Shown here one piece after another: positions 1 through 8,861 of a DNA stretch of 40,178 nt. Made by a program: the position numbers and the translations under genes. The notes beneath the pieces were generated by a model, which had not been told where the DNA came from, did no database searches, and worked only from the letters and a program-made list of their open reading frames with translations. The DNA comes from Desulfobacteraceae bacterium (GTDB taxonomy: Bacteria; Desulfobacterota; Desulfobacteria; Desulfobacterales; JALSRD01): contig JAMOVG010000212.1 of assembly GCA_027061725.1 (NCBI GenBank), positions 1 through 40,178 of the forward strand, in the 5' to 3' direction. How positions within the stretch are numbered: position 1 is the stretch's first letter; every line of letters begins with the position of its first letter.

Positions 1-21
1 ATGATCCGTAGTACGTCAGGT

Positions 22-654
22 TCACGGTTCTTCCTCTTCGCAGATTCCGGGATTTTCGTCCACCAGCATCTGGGCGATGGTCAGCTTCAGCCGCCGGCGT
101 GGGTCGACGCCGAAGGCGCTGCGGAAATCCCATTCCAGTTCGGCCAGCTCCCGGTAAAGCGGCGTGCGGTCCAGGGGAACGTAATCCATGTGCCCGTATC
201 GTTCGGTGAACAGGGCGCACCCCGGGCCGCGCACCATCTGCCCGTCGGGCCGGATGAAGTGATGGGGCAGCCCGTGCAGCCGGCAGATCATGGTGCGGTG
301 GCCGTACAGCCCGCACGGGCCGTCATCGTTTAGGGGGCACATGTAGCCGGCCTGCCGGCCGCCGGCGGCCTGCGCCCGGCAGGCCTCGGCCGCCCGGCGG
401 CGGAAGGTGCGCCGCCGCTCTTCACCGGCCGTGGCCACCCCCTTGAGCAGATAGTAGTATTCCAGGTGGGTGTGGTGGTGAAAAACCGTCCGGCAGCAGT
501 TGTCCCGGCAGCCCGTGCACTGGAAACCGTAGTCCCCGGCGGCCTGGCGGTAGGCCTGGTCCATCTTCTCGTAGAGCGCCGCCAGCCGGGACAGCAGCGG
601 CGCCAGGGCGGGCGAGGAAAACGGTATGGGATCGGGACGGTACAGTTTTTCCAT
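22..654 (-). CDS. YkgJ-family cysteine-cluster protein (putative Fe-S/Zn cluster protein)
   Basis: CTGCRDNCC N-terminal cluster plus CPLNDDGPCGLYGHRTMICRLHG; starts 4 nt after the dgt-like stop codon. Confidence 0.8.
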   Translation of the reverse strand: MEKLYRPDPIPFSSPALAPLLSRLAALYEKMDQAYRQAAGDYGFQCTGCRDNCCRTVFHHHTHLEYYYLLKGVATAGEERRRTFRRRAAEACRAQAAGGRQAGYMCPLNDDGPCGLYGHRTMICRLHGLPHHFIRPDGQMVRGPGCALFTERYGHMDYVPLDRTPLYRELAELEWDFRSAFGVDPRRRLKLTIAQMLVDENPGICEEEEP

Positions 655-657
655 GGC

Positions 658-1713
658 TCAGATCAGCGGCGAGGGGAAGAACAGGCGCTCGTAGAGGTTC
701 AGGGCGTAGCGGTCGGTCATGCTGGCAACGAAGTCGCAGACCACCCGCCGCGTGTCCCGGTCCTGGCCATTGCAGCGTGCCATGTCAAGGCTGGCCAGTT
801 CCTCGTCCAGCCGGTCGCCGTTCTCCAGGAAGTAGGCGTAGAGTTCCGAGAGGATCTTCTTGGCTTTCAGAAACTCGCTGTGCACCCGCTCGGAGCGATA
901 GACGTTGTCGTAGAGAAAACCGCGCAGCTCCATCATGGCATCGTGGATGCGCGGGCTCAGGTGCAGCTCCAGGCGGCCGTCGCCGTCCCGGCTGCTGGAA
1001 ATCAGGTCCCGGATCATGGTGGTGGCCCGCGAGGAGTGGTCGTGGCCGATGACGTCCAGGCAGGAGGACGGCACCTGGTTGTAGCGCACCACCCCGCTGC
1101 GGATGGCGTCGTCCAGGTCGTGGTTGAGGTAGGCCATGATGTCGGCGATACGCACGATCTGGCCCTCCACCGTGCAGGCCATCTCGGCCGGGTCGTCGGG
1201 GATGATCTTGCCGAAGCCCTTGGAGTGCTTCAGGATGCCGTCGCGCACCTCGTAGGTCAGGTTGAGCCCGCGGCCGTTGTTCTCCAGCACGTCCACCACG
1301 CGCAGGCTCTGCTCGTTGTGGGAAAAATGCGGGTCGAAAATTTCCTTGAGGGCCGTCTCCCCACTGTGGCCGAAGGGCGTGTGGCCCAGGTCGTGGCCCA
1401 GGGCGATAGCCTCGGCCAGGTCCTCGTTCAGGAAGAGGGCCCGGGAGACGGTGCGCGCGATCTGGGCGACTTCCAAGGTGTGGGTCAGCCGCGTGCGGTA
1501 GTCGTCGCCCATGGGCGTCAGAAAAACCTGGGTCTTGTGCTTGAGGCGCCGGAAGGCGTTGGAGTAAACGATACGGTCGCGGTCCAGCTGGAAGGCGCTG
1601 CGCACCGGGCAGGGCTTCTCGGGGTGCAGCCGCCCCCGCGTGGCAGCGCTGGGGCAGCCGTAGGGAGACATGAAGTTCGACTCGCGCCGCTCGAATTCTT
1701 CGCGAATGGACAT
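658..1713 (-). CDS. dgt: deoxyguanosinetriphosphate triphosphohydrolase-like protein (HD domain)
   Basis: SNAFRRLKHKTQVFLTPMGDDYRTRLTHTLEVAQIARTVSRAL...GHDLGHTPFGHSGE, a typical dGTPase/HD signature. Confidence 0.93.
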   Translation of the reverse strand: MSIREEFERRESNFMSPYGCPSAATRGRLHPEKPCPVRSAFQLDRDRIVYSNAFRRLKHKTQVFLTPMGDDYRTRLTHTLEVAQIARTVSRALFLNEDLAEAIALGHDLGHTPFGHSGETALKEIFDPHFSHNEQSLRVVDVLENNGRGLNLTYEVRDGILKHSKGFGKIIPDDPAEMACTVEGQIVRIADIMAYLNHDLDDAIRSGVVRYNQVPSSCLDVIGHDHSSRATTMIRDLISSSRDGDGRLELHLSPRIHDAMMELRGFLYDNVYRSERVHSEFLKAKKILSELYAYFLENGDRLDEELASLDMARCNGQDRDTRRVVCDFVASMTDRYALNLYERLFFPSPLI

Positions 1714-1821
1714 GATGACCCGGCACCCCGGGAGTTGCGGGTTTATCCTTTACATTATCACCAAAGGATTTATTTTATCGGTAATCGGTATAAATTGCAA
1801 AGAATTTCTGGACAGGCCCCC

Positions 1822-2373
1822 ATGACCGGACACCACCTCATCCTGGGCGAACTGCAGGACTACATCACCGGCAAGACGCTGCCCGACACCCACGACGAGC
1901 GCTACCGGCAGAAACTGGCGCGCTTCCTGGTGGAACGGCGCGGCTTCGCCCGCAGCGAACTCCGCCCCCGGCGCTTCATCCGGCTGGACATCGACGGACG
2001 GCAGGAGCCCGCCGTGGTGGACCTGGCCGTTGACGTCGAGGGTCGCATCGCCATGATCATCAAGTACGGGCCGGGCTCCCTGATTACCCGGCACCGGCCG
2101 GCGCTGGCGGCTTCGCGGCTGCTGGCGCCCTACCAGATCCCCTGGGTGGTGGTCACCAACGGCGAGGATGCCGACGTGCTGGACGGCGCTAGCGGCAAGG
2201 TGCTGGGCAACGGCCTGGCGGCCATTCCCTCCCGCGACGAGGTGTTGCACCGGCTGGCGGACATGGATTTCAAGACCCTCTCGGAGAAGCGGCGCCGGGG
2301 CGAGGCGCGCATCCTGTACTGTTTCGACATCGACGGGCGTTGCCCCTGCGACGGACCGCTATGCGAAATATAG
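1822..2373 (+). CDS. HsdR N-terminal domain-like protein (type I restriction enzyme R N-terminal family), solitary
   Basis: Internal ATG of the 466..2373 ORF; upstream part of that ORF is antisense to dgt. Sequence LARFLVERRGFARSELRPRRFIRLDIDGRQEPAVVDLAVDVEGRIAMIIKYGPGSL fits the HSDR_N family. Confidence 0.7.
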   Translation: MTGHHLILGELQDYITGKTLPDTHDERYRQKLARFLVERRGFARSELRPRRFIRLDIDGRQEPAVVDLAVDVEGRIAMIIKYGPGSLITRHRPALAASRLLAPYQIPWVVVTNGEDADVLDGASGKVLGNGLAAIPSRDEVLHRLADMDFKTLSEKRRRGEARILYCFDIDGRCPCDGPLCEI

Positions 2374-2897
2374 ACCACACCGTTTTCATGCGCAGCGCCC
2401 TGGAACAGGCCCGCCAGGCCCTCGAAGAGGGCGAGTTCCCGGTGGGCTGCGTGCTGGTTCACCGGGGGACCGTCATTGCCGACGGCCGGCGCGCCGGCAG
2501 CGGCCGCCGGCAGCCCGACGAACTGTCGCACGCCGAGATCGTGGCCCTGCGCAACCTCAGCCGCCTGGCGCCCGACATGGCGCGCGAAGAGGTCACGCTC
2601 TACAGCACCATGGAACCCTGCATGATGTGCCTGGGCGCCGTCATGCTCAACCGCATCGGCACGGTGGTCTGGGCTTACGAAGACGTCATGGGCGGCGCCA
2701 CCGGCTTTCCGCGCCGGCACCTGACTCCGCTGTACCGCGACAACCCGCTCAGGATCATCGGCCCCGTGCTGCGCGAGGAGAGCCTGGCGCTATTCCGGAC
2801 TTTTTTCAGCCGTCCCGACAACGCCTACTGGCGCGGCAGCCTGCTGGCGCGCTACACCCTGCAGCAGCCCTGTCCGGCGGCAGACGGTGCAAATTAG
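2361..2897 (+). CDS. nucleoside deaminase (TadA/CDA-like zinc deaminase)
   Basis: HAE and PCMMC zinc-binding motifs; start overlaps the end of the upstream gene. C-terminus diverges from classical TadA. Confidence 0.85.
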   Translation: MRNIDHTVFMRSALEQARQALEEGEFPVGCVLVHRGTVIADGRRAGSGRRQPDELSHAEIVALRNLSRLAPDMAREEVTLYSTMEPCMMCLGAVMLNRIGTVVWAYEDVMGGATGFPRRHLTPLYRDNPLRIIGPVLREESLALFRTFFSRPDNAYWRGSLLARYTLQQPCPAADGAN

Positions 2898-2923
2898 GGG
2901 CATCAAAGGAAATTTTTCATTTT

Positions 2924-2952
2924 TTTATTGCTTTTCGCCGGCGCATTATATA
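2924..2952 (+). promoter_or_regulatory. candidate sigma70 promoter upstream of infC (TTTATT-17-TATATA)
   Basis: -35 at 2924-2929, -10 at 2947-2952; AT-rich island followed by the 7-bp hairpin TTGCCGC/GCGGCAA at 2971-2990. Confidence 0.4.
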
Positions 2953-3061
2953 TGGCACTTGCCAAGACAGTTGCCGCCCCAAAGCGGCAAATGAGTGTGG
3001 TGCGCCCTGAGGGGAGCGTCTTTGCCTTTTCGACAATCAGTAAAACCAGGGAGGTGCAGGC

Positions 3062-3601
3062 ATAGCTTTACCGAGAAGACCCCGCAGAAATGACAGATCG
3101 GATCGCACGAGAATCAATCGCAACATTCGGGCGAGGGAAGTCAGGCTGATCGACCCCGACGGCAATCAGGTCGGTGTCATGCCTACGTACAAGGCCTTGG
3201 CCATTGCCGGCGATCACGGGCTGGACCTGGTCGAGATTTCACCGACGGCCAATCCGCCGGTGTGCAAAATCATGGACTACGGCCGGTACAAGTACGAACA
3301 AACCAAAAAGAAGCAGGAAGCCAAGAAGAAGTCCACGACTTTCCAGCTCAAGGAAATCAAGGTTCGCCCGAAAACCGGGGAACACGACCTGCAGACCAAA
3401 ATCGGCCATATCAAGAAGTTCATCGGCCGGGGCGACAAGGTCAAGGTCACGGTGATGTTCCGCGGGCGGGAGATTACCCTCACCGACAAGGCGCGGGAAG
3501 TTTTGCAGAGAATCGCCGAAGAGACGGCCGAGATCGCTGCCATAGAGCAGATGCCCAAGTTTGAGGGACGCACCATGATCATGGTGCTGGCCCCCCGCTA
3601 G
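3062..3601 (+). CDS. infC: translation initiation factor IF-3, with an AUA start codon
   Basis: INRNIRAREVRLIDPDGNQVGVMPTYKALAIAGDHGLDLVEI...; frame open from 3044 with no ATG/GTG/TTG before 3179; AGGGAGG at 3048-3054 is 7 nt before ATA at 3062. Confidence 0.9.
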   Translation: MALPRRPRRNDRSDRTRINRNIRAREVRLIDPDGNQVGVMPTYKALAIAGDHGLDLVEISPTANPPVCKIMDYGRYKYEQTKKKQEAKKKSTTFQLKEIKVRPKTGEHDLQTKIGHIKKFIGRGDKVKVTVMFRGREITLTDKAREVLQRIAEETAEIAAIEQMPKFEGRTMIMVLAPR

Positions 3602-3746
3602 CCGACGCGGACAGGATACCTGGGAAGACGCTTTCCAGAGGACGGCTGTGGCACAGCCAGGCCGAAGATATTGCACGGACAGCCCATGGCGTGAGCCGAT
3701 ATTCACTATCGTTCACGCTTTCAATTTTTGACGGATCCGTAAAGAG

Positions 3747-3774
3747 CCGCCTCCCGTCCCAGGCCGGGAGGCGG
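3747..3774 (+). promoter_or_regulatory. strong hairpin in the infC-rpmI intergenic region (attenuator or r-protein leader candidate)
   Basis: CCGCCTCCCG-8 nt-CGGGAGGCGG perfect 10-bp stem, followed by ACTTTT; 54 nt upstream of rpmI. Confidence 0.5.
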
Positions 3775-3828
3775 ACTTTTGACGGGATCGTTCTTTTTTT
3801 GCAGAACAGACACTGAAGGAGAGACAAA

Positions 3829-4026
3829 ATGCCGAAAATAAAAACCAATCGTGCTGCGGCCAAGCGCTTCAAGCGCACCGGAAGCGGGAAGGTGGTCTTT
3901 TTCAAATCCCACGCCAGCCACATCCTGACCAAAAAGTCCACCAAGCGCAAGCGCTACCTGCGCAAGAGCCAGATTATTGACAAGTCCAACATGAAAGAGA
4001 TAAAGTTACTACTTCCCAACGGTTGA
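3829..4026 (+). CDS. rpmI: 50S ribosomal protein L35
   Basis: MPKIKTNRAAAKRFKRTGSGK...; good RBS. Confidence 0.97.
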   Translation: MPKIKTNRAAAKRFKRTGSGKVVFFKSHASHILTKKSTKRKRYLRKSQIIDKSNMKEIKLLLPNG

Positions 4027-4148
4027 GCGGCGGCGGGGACACGGGCTTCGCGGTCCATGCCGCCGACCACCGGGAAAACACCTGAATTTCGCAAACGAGA
4101 GCGGCCGGGGCACAGGGCGCCTTCGGGCCGTGCATTAGGAGAACGAAC

Positions 4149-4502
4149 ATGCGAGTCAAAAGAGGTTTCAAAGCCAGGAGAAGACGAAAGAAGATTCTCA
4201 AACTGGCGCGGGGCTACCGCGGCGGTCGCAGCAAGCTGTACCGCACCGCCGCCGACGCGGTGGACAAGGCGCTTATGTACGCCTACCGGGACAGGCGCCA
4301 GAAAAAACGCGATTTCCGGCGCCTGTGGATCAGCCGCATCAACGCCGCTGCGCGCATGAACGACCTGTCCTACAGCAAGTTCATCCACGGCCTCAAGCTG
4401 GCGGGGGTTGAACTGGACCGCAAGGTGCTGGCCGAACTGGCCGTGTCGGACCCCCAGGGATTTTCGCACATCGCCGCAATGGCCTCCGAAAAGCTCCAGT
4501 GA
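4149..4502 (+). CDS. rplT: 50S ribosomal protein L20
   Basis: [33 protein letters not shown]... Confidence 0.98.
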   Translation: MRVKRGFKARRRRKKILKLARGYRGGRSKLYRTAADAVDKALMYAYRDRRQKKRDFRRLWISRINAAARMNDLSYSKFIHGLKLAGVELDRKVLAELAVSDPQGFSHIAAMASEKLQ

Positions 4503-4543
4503 CCCCGGGCCGGCGCCCGTAAAGAGACAGAGCGGACAGCACC

Positions 4544-5551
4544 GTGGAAAAATCCATCGAACAGATCCATGACGACGCCCTGCGGGAAATCGAAGCCGCG
4601 ACCGACGACGAGACGCTGAAGCAGATCGCCGTGCGCTTCCTGGGCCGCAAGGGCGCCGTGACAGGATACCTGCGCAGCATCTCCCAGCTCCCGCCCGACC
4701 AGCGTCCGGCGGCCGGCAAACGCGCCAACGAAGTTAAAAAACTCCTCGAGGCCGCCATCGAGGCGGCACGCGGGCGCATTGCGCAAGCCGCCGCCCGCGC
4801 CGGCGGCGACATCGACGTGTCCCTTCCGGGCCGGCCCGCAAGGGCGGGCAGCCTGCACCCTGTGACGCGCGTCAACAACGAGATCTGCACCATTTTCAGC
4901 CGACTGGGCTTTGACATCGCCGAGGGCCCGGAAATCGAGAGCGACTACTACAATTTCGAGGCGCTCAACTTTCCGCCCCACCACCCGGCCCGCGACATGC
5001 AGGACACCTTTTTCGTGTCCGAGGCCGTAGTGCTGCGCACCCACACCTCGCCACTGCAGGTGCGGGTGATGGAACGAACACAGCCGCCCGTGAAGGTGAT
5101 CGCGCCGGGCAAGGTCTACCGCTGCGACTCCGACCTGACCCACTCCCCGGTGTTTCACCAGGTCGAGGGCCTGCTGGTGGACAGCAACGTCTCCTTCGGC
5201 GACCTCAAAGGCACCTTGACCACCTTCATCCACCAGCTGTTCGACAAGCAGATCAAGCTGCGTTTCCGCCCCAGTTTCTTCCCTTTCACCGAGCCTTCGG
5301 CCGAAGTGGACATCATGTGTGTCATCTGCCGGGGACGCGGCTGCCGGGTCTGTTCGCACACCGGCTGGCTCGAGATCCTGGGCTCCGGCATGGTGCACCC
5401 GGCGGTGCTCGAAAACGTCTCCTACGACACCTCGCGTTACAGCGGATTCGCTTTCGGTGTGGGGGTCGAACGGCTGGCCATGCTGAAGTACGGCATCGAC
5501 GACATCCGTCGCTTTTTCGAAAATGACATGCGCTTCTTATCCCAGTTTTAA
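4544..5551 (+). CDS. pheS: phenylalanyl-tRNA synthetase alpha subunit (GTG start)
   Basis: RFRPSFFPFTEPSAEVD and GSGMVHPAVLENV motifs; synteny. Confidence 0.98.
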   Translation: MEKSIEQIHDDALREIEAATDDETLKQIAVRFLGRKGAVTGYLRSISQLPPDQRPAAGKRANEVKKLLEAAIEAARGRIAQAAARAGGDIDVSLPGRPARAGSLHPVTRVNNEICTIFSRLGFDIAEGPEIESDYYNFEALNFPPHHPARDMQDTFFVSEAVVLRTHTSPLQVRVMERTQPPVKVIAPGKVYRCDSDLTHSPVFHQVEGLLVDSNVSFGDLKGTLTTFIHQLFDKQIKLRFRPSFFPFTEPSAEVDIMCVICRGRGCRVCSHTGWLEILGSGMVHPAVLENVSYDTSRYSGFAFGVGVERLAMLKYGIDDIRRFFENDMRFLSQF

Positions 5552-5575
5552 TGCATCCTCAGCAACGGCGGCAAA

Positions 5576-7993
5576 ATGAAAGTTAGTCTCAGCTGGCTCA
5601 ATGAATACATACCGGTAACCCTGCCGGCGGCGGACCTGGCCGACGCCCTGACCATGGCGGGGCTGGAGGTCGGCGCCGTCGAAGACCGCTACGATTACCT
5701 GGAAACGGTGGTCGTGGGCCGGGTGGCGGCCGTGACCGACCACCCCAACGCCGATCACCTCAAGCTGTGCCGGGTGGAAGCCGGGGACCAGGCAGTCTCG
5801 GTGGTCTGCGGCGCCCCCAACGTGGCCGAGGGCATGCTCAGCCCCCTGGCGCGGCCAGGCACGGTGCTGCCCAACGGCACGGTCATCCAGGCCAGCGTCA
5901 TCCGCGGCGAGGCTTCCGAGGGCATGCTGTGCAGCGAGAGCGAGCTCGGCCTGGGCGAAGACGCCTCGGGCATCATGTCCCTGGACCCCGGCCTGACGCC
6001 GGGTGAGAGCCTCAAAAGCGCCTTGGGCCTCTCGGACCCGGTGCTGGACCTGGAGCTGACCCCCAACCGGCCCGACTGCCTGAGCATCGTCGGCGTCGCC
6101 CGCGAGGTGCGCGTCATCCAGAACGGCGAACTGAGGTTGCCGCCCACCGAGATCCACGATGCGGGCCGCGACATCGAGGGGCTCACGTCGGTGACCATCG
6201 AGGCGCCGGACCTGTGCCCGCGCTACACCGCCCGCGTGTGCGTGGACGTGGCCGTAGGGCCGTCGCCCTTCTGGCTGCAGGACCGCCTGATGTCCGTGGG
6301 GCTCAAGCCCATCAACAACATCGTGGACATCACCAACTTCGTCATGATGGAAACCGGCCAGCCGCTGCACGCCTTCGACCTGGACCGCCTGGCGGAAAAC
6401 CGCATCGTGGTGCGCACCGCCGGGGAGGAAAAAACCTTCACCACCCTGGACGGCAAAGAGCGCAAGCTCAAGCCGGAAATGCTGATGATCTGCGACGGCC
6501 GCCGCCCCGTGGCCGTGGCCGGCGTCATGGGGGGGCTGGACTCGGAGATCGAAAACGACACCCGGCGCGTGCTGCTGGAAAGCGCCTGCTTCAACCCGGC
6601 CAGCATCCGCCGCACGGCCAAGGCCCTGGGGCTGAGCACCGATGCGGCCTACCGCTTCGAACGCGGCGTGGACCCGCTGGGCACGGTGGCCGCGGTGAAC
6701 CGGGCCGCCCTGCTGATCGCCGAAACCGGCGCCGGGCGCCTGGTCGACGGCCTCATCGACGCCCACCCGCGTCCGATCGAGGCGGCCCGCATCCCGCTGG
6801 ATCCCCACCGCACCAACCAGCTGCTGGGAACCGGCCTGGCCGCCGACAGGATGGCCGCCCTGCTGACGTCCATCGGGTTTACGGTACGCCCAGACGGCGA
6901 CGGCGCGCTGGACGTAACGGTGCCTACCTTCCGGGTAGACGTCACGCGGGACATCGACCTGGTGGAGGAAATCGCCCGCCTGGAGGGATACAACAACATC
7001 CCGACCACTTTTCCGCGCATCGACACCGCCGAGCGCCGGCCCAACCCGGCGCTGGACCTGCGCGACCGGGTGCGCCAGTTGATGACCGGGTTCGGCTTCA
7101 CCGAGGCCATCAACTACAGTTTCCACAGCCTGCAGAGCCCGGACCAGCTCAAGATTCCGTCCGGAGACGACCGCCGCCGCATGGTGCGGGTCCTCAACCC
7201 CCTGACCGAGGACCAGGCCGCCATGCGCACCTCCCTGGTGCCCGGACTGCTGGAGTCCGTGCGGCGCAACCTGTCCTGGGGAACGCGCGACCTGAAGCTC
7301 TTCGAAATCGGCAAGGTCTTCTTCGCCGCTGATACCCCGGCGGAACTGCCCGAGGAAGTCGAAATGCTGGGCGCCCTGTGGACCGGCGTGCGCCGGCCCG
7401 CGGCCTGGCTGTGCAAGCCCGTACCCTGTGATTTTTACGACCTCAAGGGCGCCGCCGAGGGCCTGCTGCACGCCCTGGGGTTCGAACACCCCGTTTTTAC
7501 CCGGCAGCCGGAAGAGGCCTGCGCCTACATGCGCATCGGCCACAGCGCCCGCATTCTCGTCGACGACCGGCAAATCGGCACCGTCGCCGAGGTGGCCGCC
7601 GACGTGCTGGACGGCTTCGACATCAACCAGCCCGTCTTCATGCTGGAAATCGACCTCAACCGGCTGCTGCCGCTGGTGCCGACATCCAAGACGCTGCGGC
7701 CCATCCCCCGCTTTCCGGCCGTCACCCGCGACGTCACTTTCATCATCGACCGCGACATCGAGACCATGTCCATCCTGGAGAGCCTGCGGCAGATGAAGGA
7801 GGAGCTGGTGGAGGACGTCTACCTGTTCGACGTTTTCGAGGGCGACCCCATCGCGGCAGGCAAGAAGAGCATCTCGTTTCGCATCGTGTACCGCTCGGCC
7901 AGCCGCACGCTGGAAGACGATGTGGTCAACCGGAAACACAAGGCCCTCACCGACAGGCTCATCGAGAAGTTTCACGCCAGTCTGCCGGGATAA
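5576..7993 (+). CDS. pheT: phenylalanyl-tRNA synthetase beta subunit
   Basis: Full-length 805 aa, tRNA-binding domain plus B5 and FDX-ACB domains; follows pheS. Confidence 0.98.
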   Translation: MKVSLSWLNEYIPVTLPAADLADALTMAGLEVGAVEDRYDYLETVVVGRVAAVTDHPNADHLKLCRVEAGDQAVSVVCGAPNVAEGMLSPLARPGTVLPNGTVIQASVIRGEASEGMLCSESELGLGEDASGIMSLDPGLTPGESLKSALGLSDPVLDLELTPNRPDCLSIVGVAREVRVIQNGELRLPPTEIHDAGRDIEGLTSVTIEAPDLCPRYTARVCVDVAVGPSPFWLQDRLMSVGLKPINNIVDITNFVMMETGQPLHAFDLDRLAENRIVVRTAGEEKTFTTLDGKERKLKPEMLMICDGRRPVAVAGVMGGLDSEIENDTRRVLLESACFNPASIRRTAKALGLSTDAAYRFERGVDPLGTVAAVNRAALLIAETGAGRLVDGLIDAHPRPIEAARIPLDPHRTNQLLGTGLAADRMAALLTSIGFTVRPDGDGALDVTVPTFRVDVTRDIDLVEEIARLEGYNNIPTTFPRIDTAERRPNPALDLRDRVRQLMTGFGFTEAINYSFHSLQSPDQLKIPSGDDRRRMVRVLNPLTEDQAAMRTSLVPGLLESVRRNLSWGTRDLKLFEIGKVFFAADTPAELPEEVEMLGALWTGVRRPAAWLCKPVPCDFYDLKGAAEGLLHALGFEHPVFTRQPEEACAYMRIGHSARILVDDRQIGTVAEVAADVLDGFDINQPVFMLEIDLNRLLPLVPTSKTLRPIPRFPAVTRDVTFIIDRDIETMSILESLRQMKEELVEDVYLFDVFEGDPIAAGKKSISFRIVYRSASRTLEDDVVNRKHKALTDRLIEKFHASLPG

Positions 7994-8056
7994 AAAACCG
8001 CACAGCGAGGGTTGAACGCATAAGGCACCGAAACCGACTCAAAATGGGACTGCCTC

Positions 8057-8404
8057 ATGGCCGCTGATCAGCACGCAAAACCCGTTGTTCCCGACAAGCT
8101 GTATTTCAAGATTGGGGAGGTCAGCCGGATTACGGGACTGCCGGCTTACGTGCTGCGTTTCTGGGAAACCGAGTTCAAGGGGATCCACCCCAAGCGCACC
8201 TCCACCGGGCAGCGCATGTACCGCAAGAGCGACGTCGAACTCATCCTGGACATCAAGCACCTGCTGCACGAAAAGAAATTCACCATCCGCGGTGCCAAGC
8301 AGTACCTCAGGGACCGTCGCAAAGCATCCCAGGCACCCCCGGAAACGCTGACCCTGAACGAGATCCGCTCCGAGCTTCAGCAGATCCGGGAACTGCTGTC
8401 CTGA
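8057..8404 (+). CDS. MerR-family transcriptional regulator
   Basis: YFKIGEVSRITGLPAYVLRFWETEF...KRTSTGQRMYRKSDVELILDIKHLL, MerR HTH. Confidence 0.9.
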   Translation: MAADQHAKPVVPDKLYFKIGEVSRITGLPAYVLRFWETEFKGIHPKRTSTGQRMYRKSDVELILDIKHLLHEKKFTIRGAKQYLRDRRKASQAPPETLTLNEIRSELQQIRELLS

Positions 8405-8532
8405 CCCTGCCTTCCGTCCCGCGAGGGGCCCGTGCCGGGGCGCAGGCCCCGATCGGGTTCCCCTGCAGAGGCTTCGCGCACGGCCCGCCGGGACCGCATC
8501 GCGCATTTTTCACAAAAGCATGACAAAATATA

Positions 8533-8561
8533 TTGACAGGCGGCCTCTTTTGCTTTAATTA
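8533..8561 (+). promoter_or_regulatory. sigma70-like promoter for tRNA-Gly (TTGACA-17-TAATTA)
   Basis: -35 TTGACA 8533-8538, -10 TAATTA 8556-8561, 14 nt upstream of the tRNA. Confidence 0.75.
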
Positions 8562-8574
8562 GTAAGATTGGTGA

Positions 8575-8650
8575 GCGGGCATAGCTCAGCTGGTAGAGTA
8601 CAAGCTTCCCAAGCTTGGTGTCGCGAGTTCGAATCTCGTTGCCCGCTCCA
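8575..8650 (+). tRNA. tRNA-Gly(CCC)
   Basis: 76-nt cloverleaf: acceptor GCGGGCA/TGCCCGC, anticodon arm CAAGC-TTCCCAA-GCTTG (CCC at 8608-8610), T-arm GCGAG-TTCGAAT-CTCGT, encoded CCA, T73. Confidence 0.96.
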
Positions 8651-8656
8651 CCACTT

Positions 8657-8680
8657 CGAAAGTCCGCCCTTTCGTTTTTT
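8657..8680 (+). terminator. intrinsic terminator after tRNA-Gly
   Basis: CGAAAG-tccgcc-CTTTCG-TTTTTT. Confidence 0.7.
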
Positions 8681-8713
8681 GGGTTGTACTGGTGGATTAC
8701 ACGAAAGTTGTGG

Positions 8714-8742
8714 TTGCGGGTGAGTTTTTCCTTCTGTACTTT
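8714..8742 (+). promoter_or_regulatory. candidate promoter between the two terminators (TTGCGG-17-TACTTT)
   Basis: -35 TTGCGG 8714-8719, -10 TACTTT 8737-8742. Confidence 0.35.
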
Positions 8743-8812
8743 AACGGAAAGCGTGTAACGTGAACAGTTAACTTTTTCCGCTTCACGGGACAAAGACCAC
8801 AAGAATGAGAGG

Positions 8813-8837
8813 AAACGGGCATTTTGCCCGTTTTTTT
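8813..8837 (+). terminator. intrinsic terminator/attenuator just upstream of rimP
   Basis: AAACGGGC-atttt-GCCCGTTT followed by a T-tract (8831-8837); lies inside the over-extended ORF call 8805..9404. Confidence 0.8.
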
Positions 8838-8861
8838 GTTATCCGACGGTCGGGAAACGGT

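Noticed and set aside
466-1821. First two-thirds of the 635-aa plus-strand ORF
   Set aside because: Antisense to YkgJ and dgt; only the C-terminal 184 aa from ATG 1822 look like a real protein.
5537-7975. 812-aa minus-strand ORF antisense to pheT
   Set aside because: Typical GC-rich antisense open frame; low-complexity V/G/H/D/Q-rich translation without a recognisable domain, fully overlapped by pheT.
8377-8802. Minus-strand ORF containing GNEIRTRDTKLGKLVLYQLSYARS
   Set aside because: Recognisable spurious translation antisense to a tRNA gene (tRNA-Gly at 8575-8650).
8805-8861. RimP N-terminal extension MRGNGHFARFFVIRRSGNG
   Set aside because: Encoded across an intrinsic terminator (8813-8837); not typical of RimP. 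Start re-assigned to GTG 8862.
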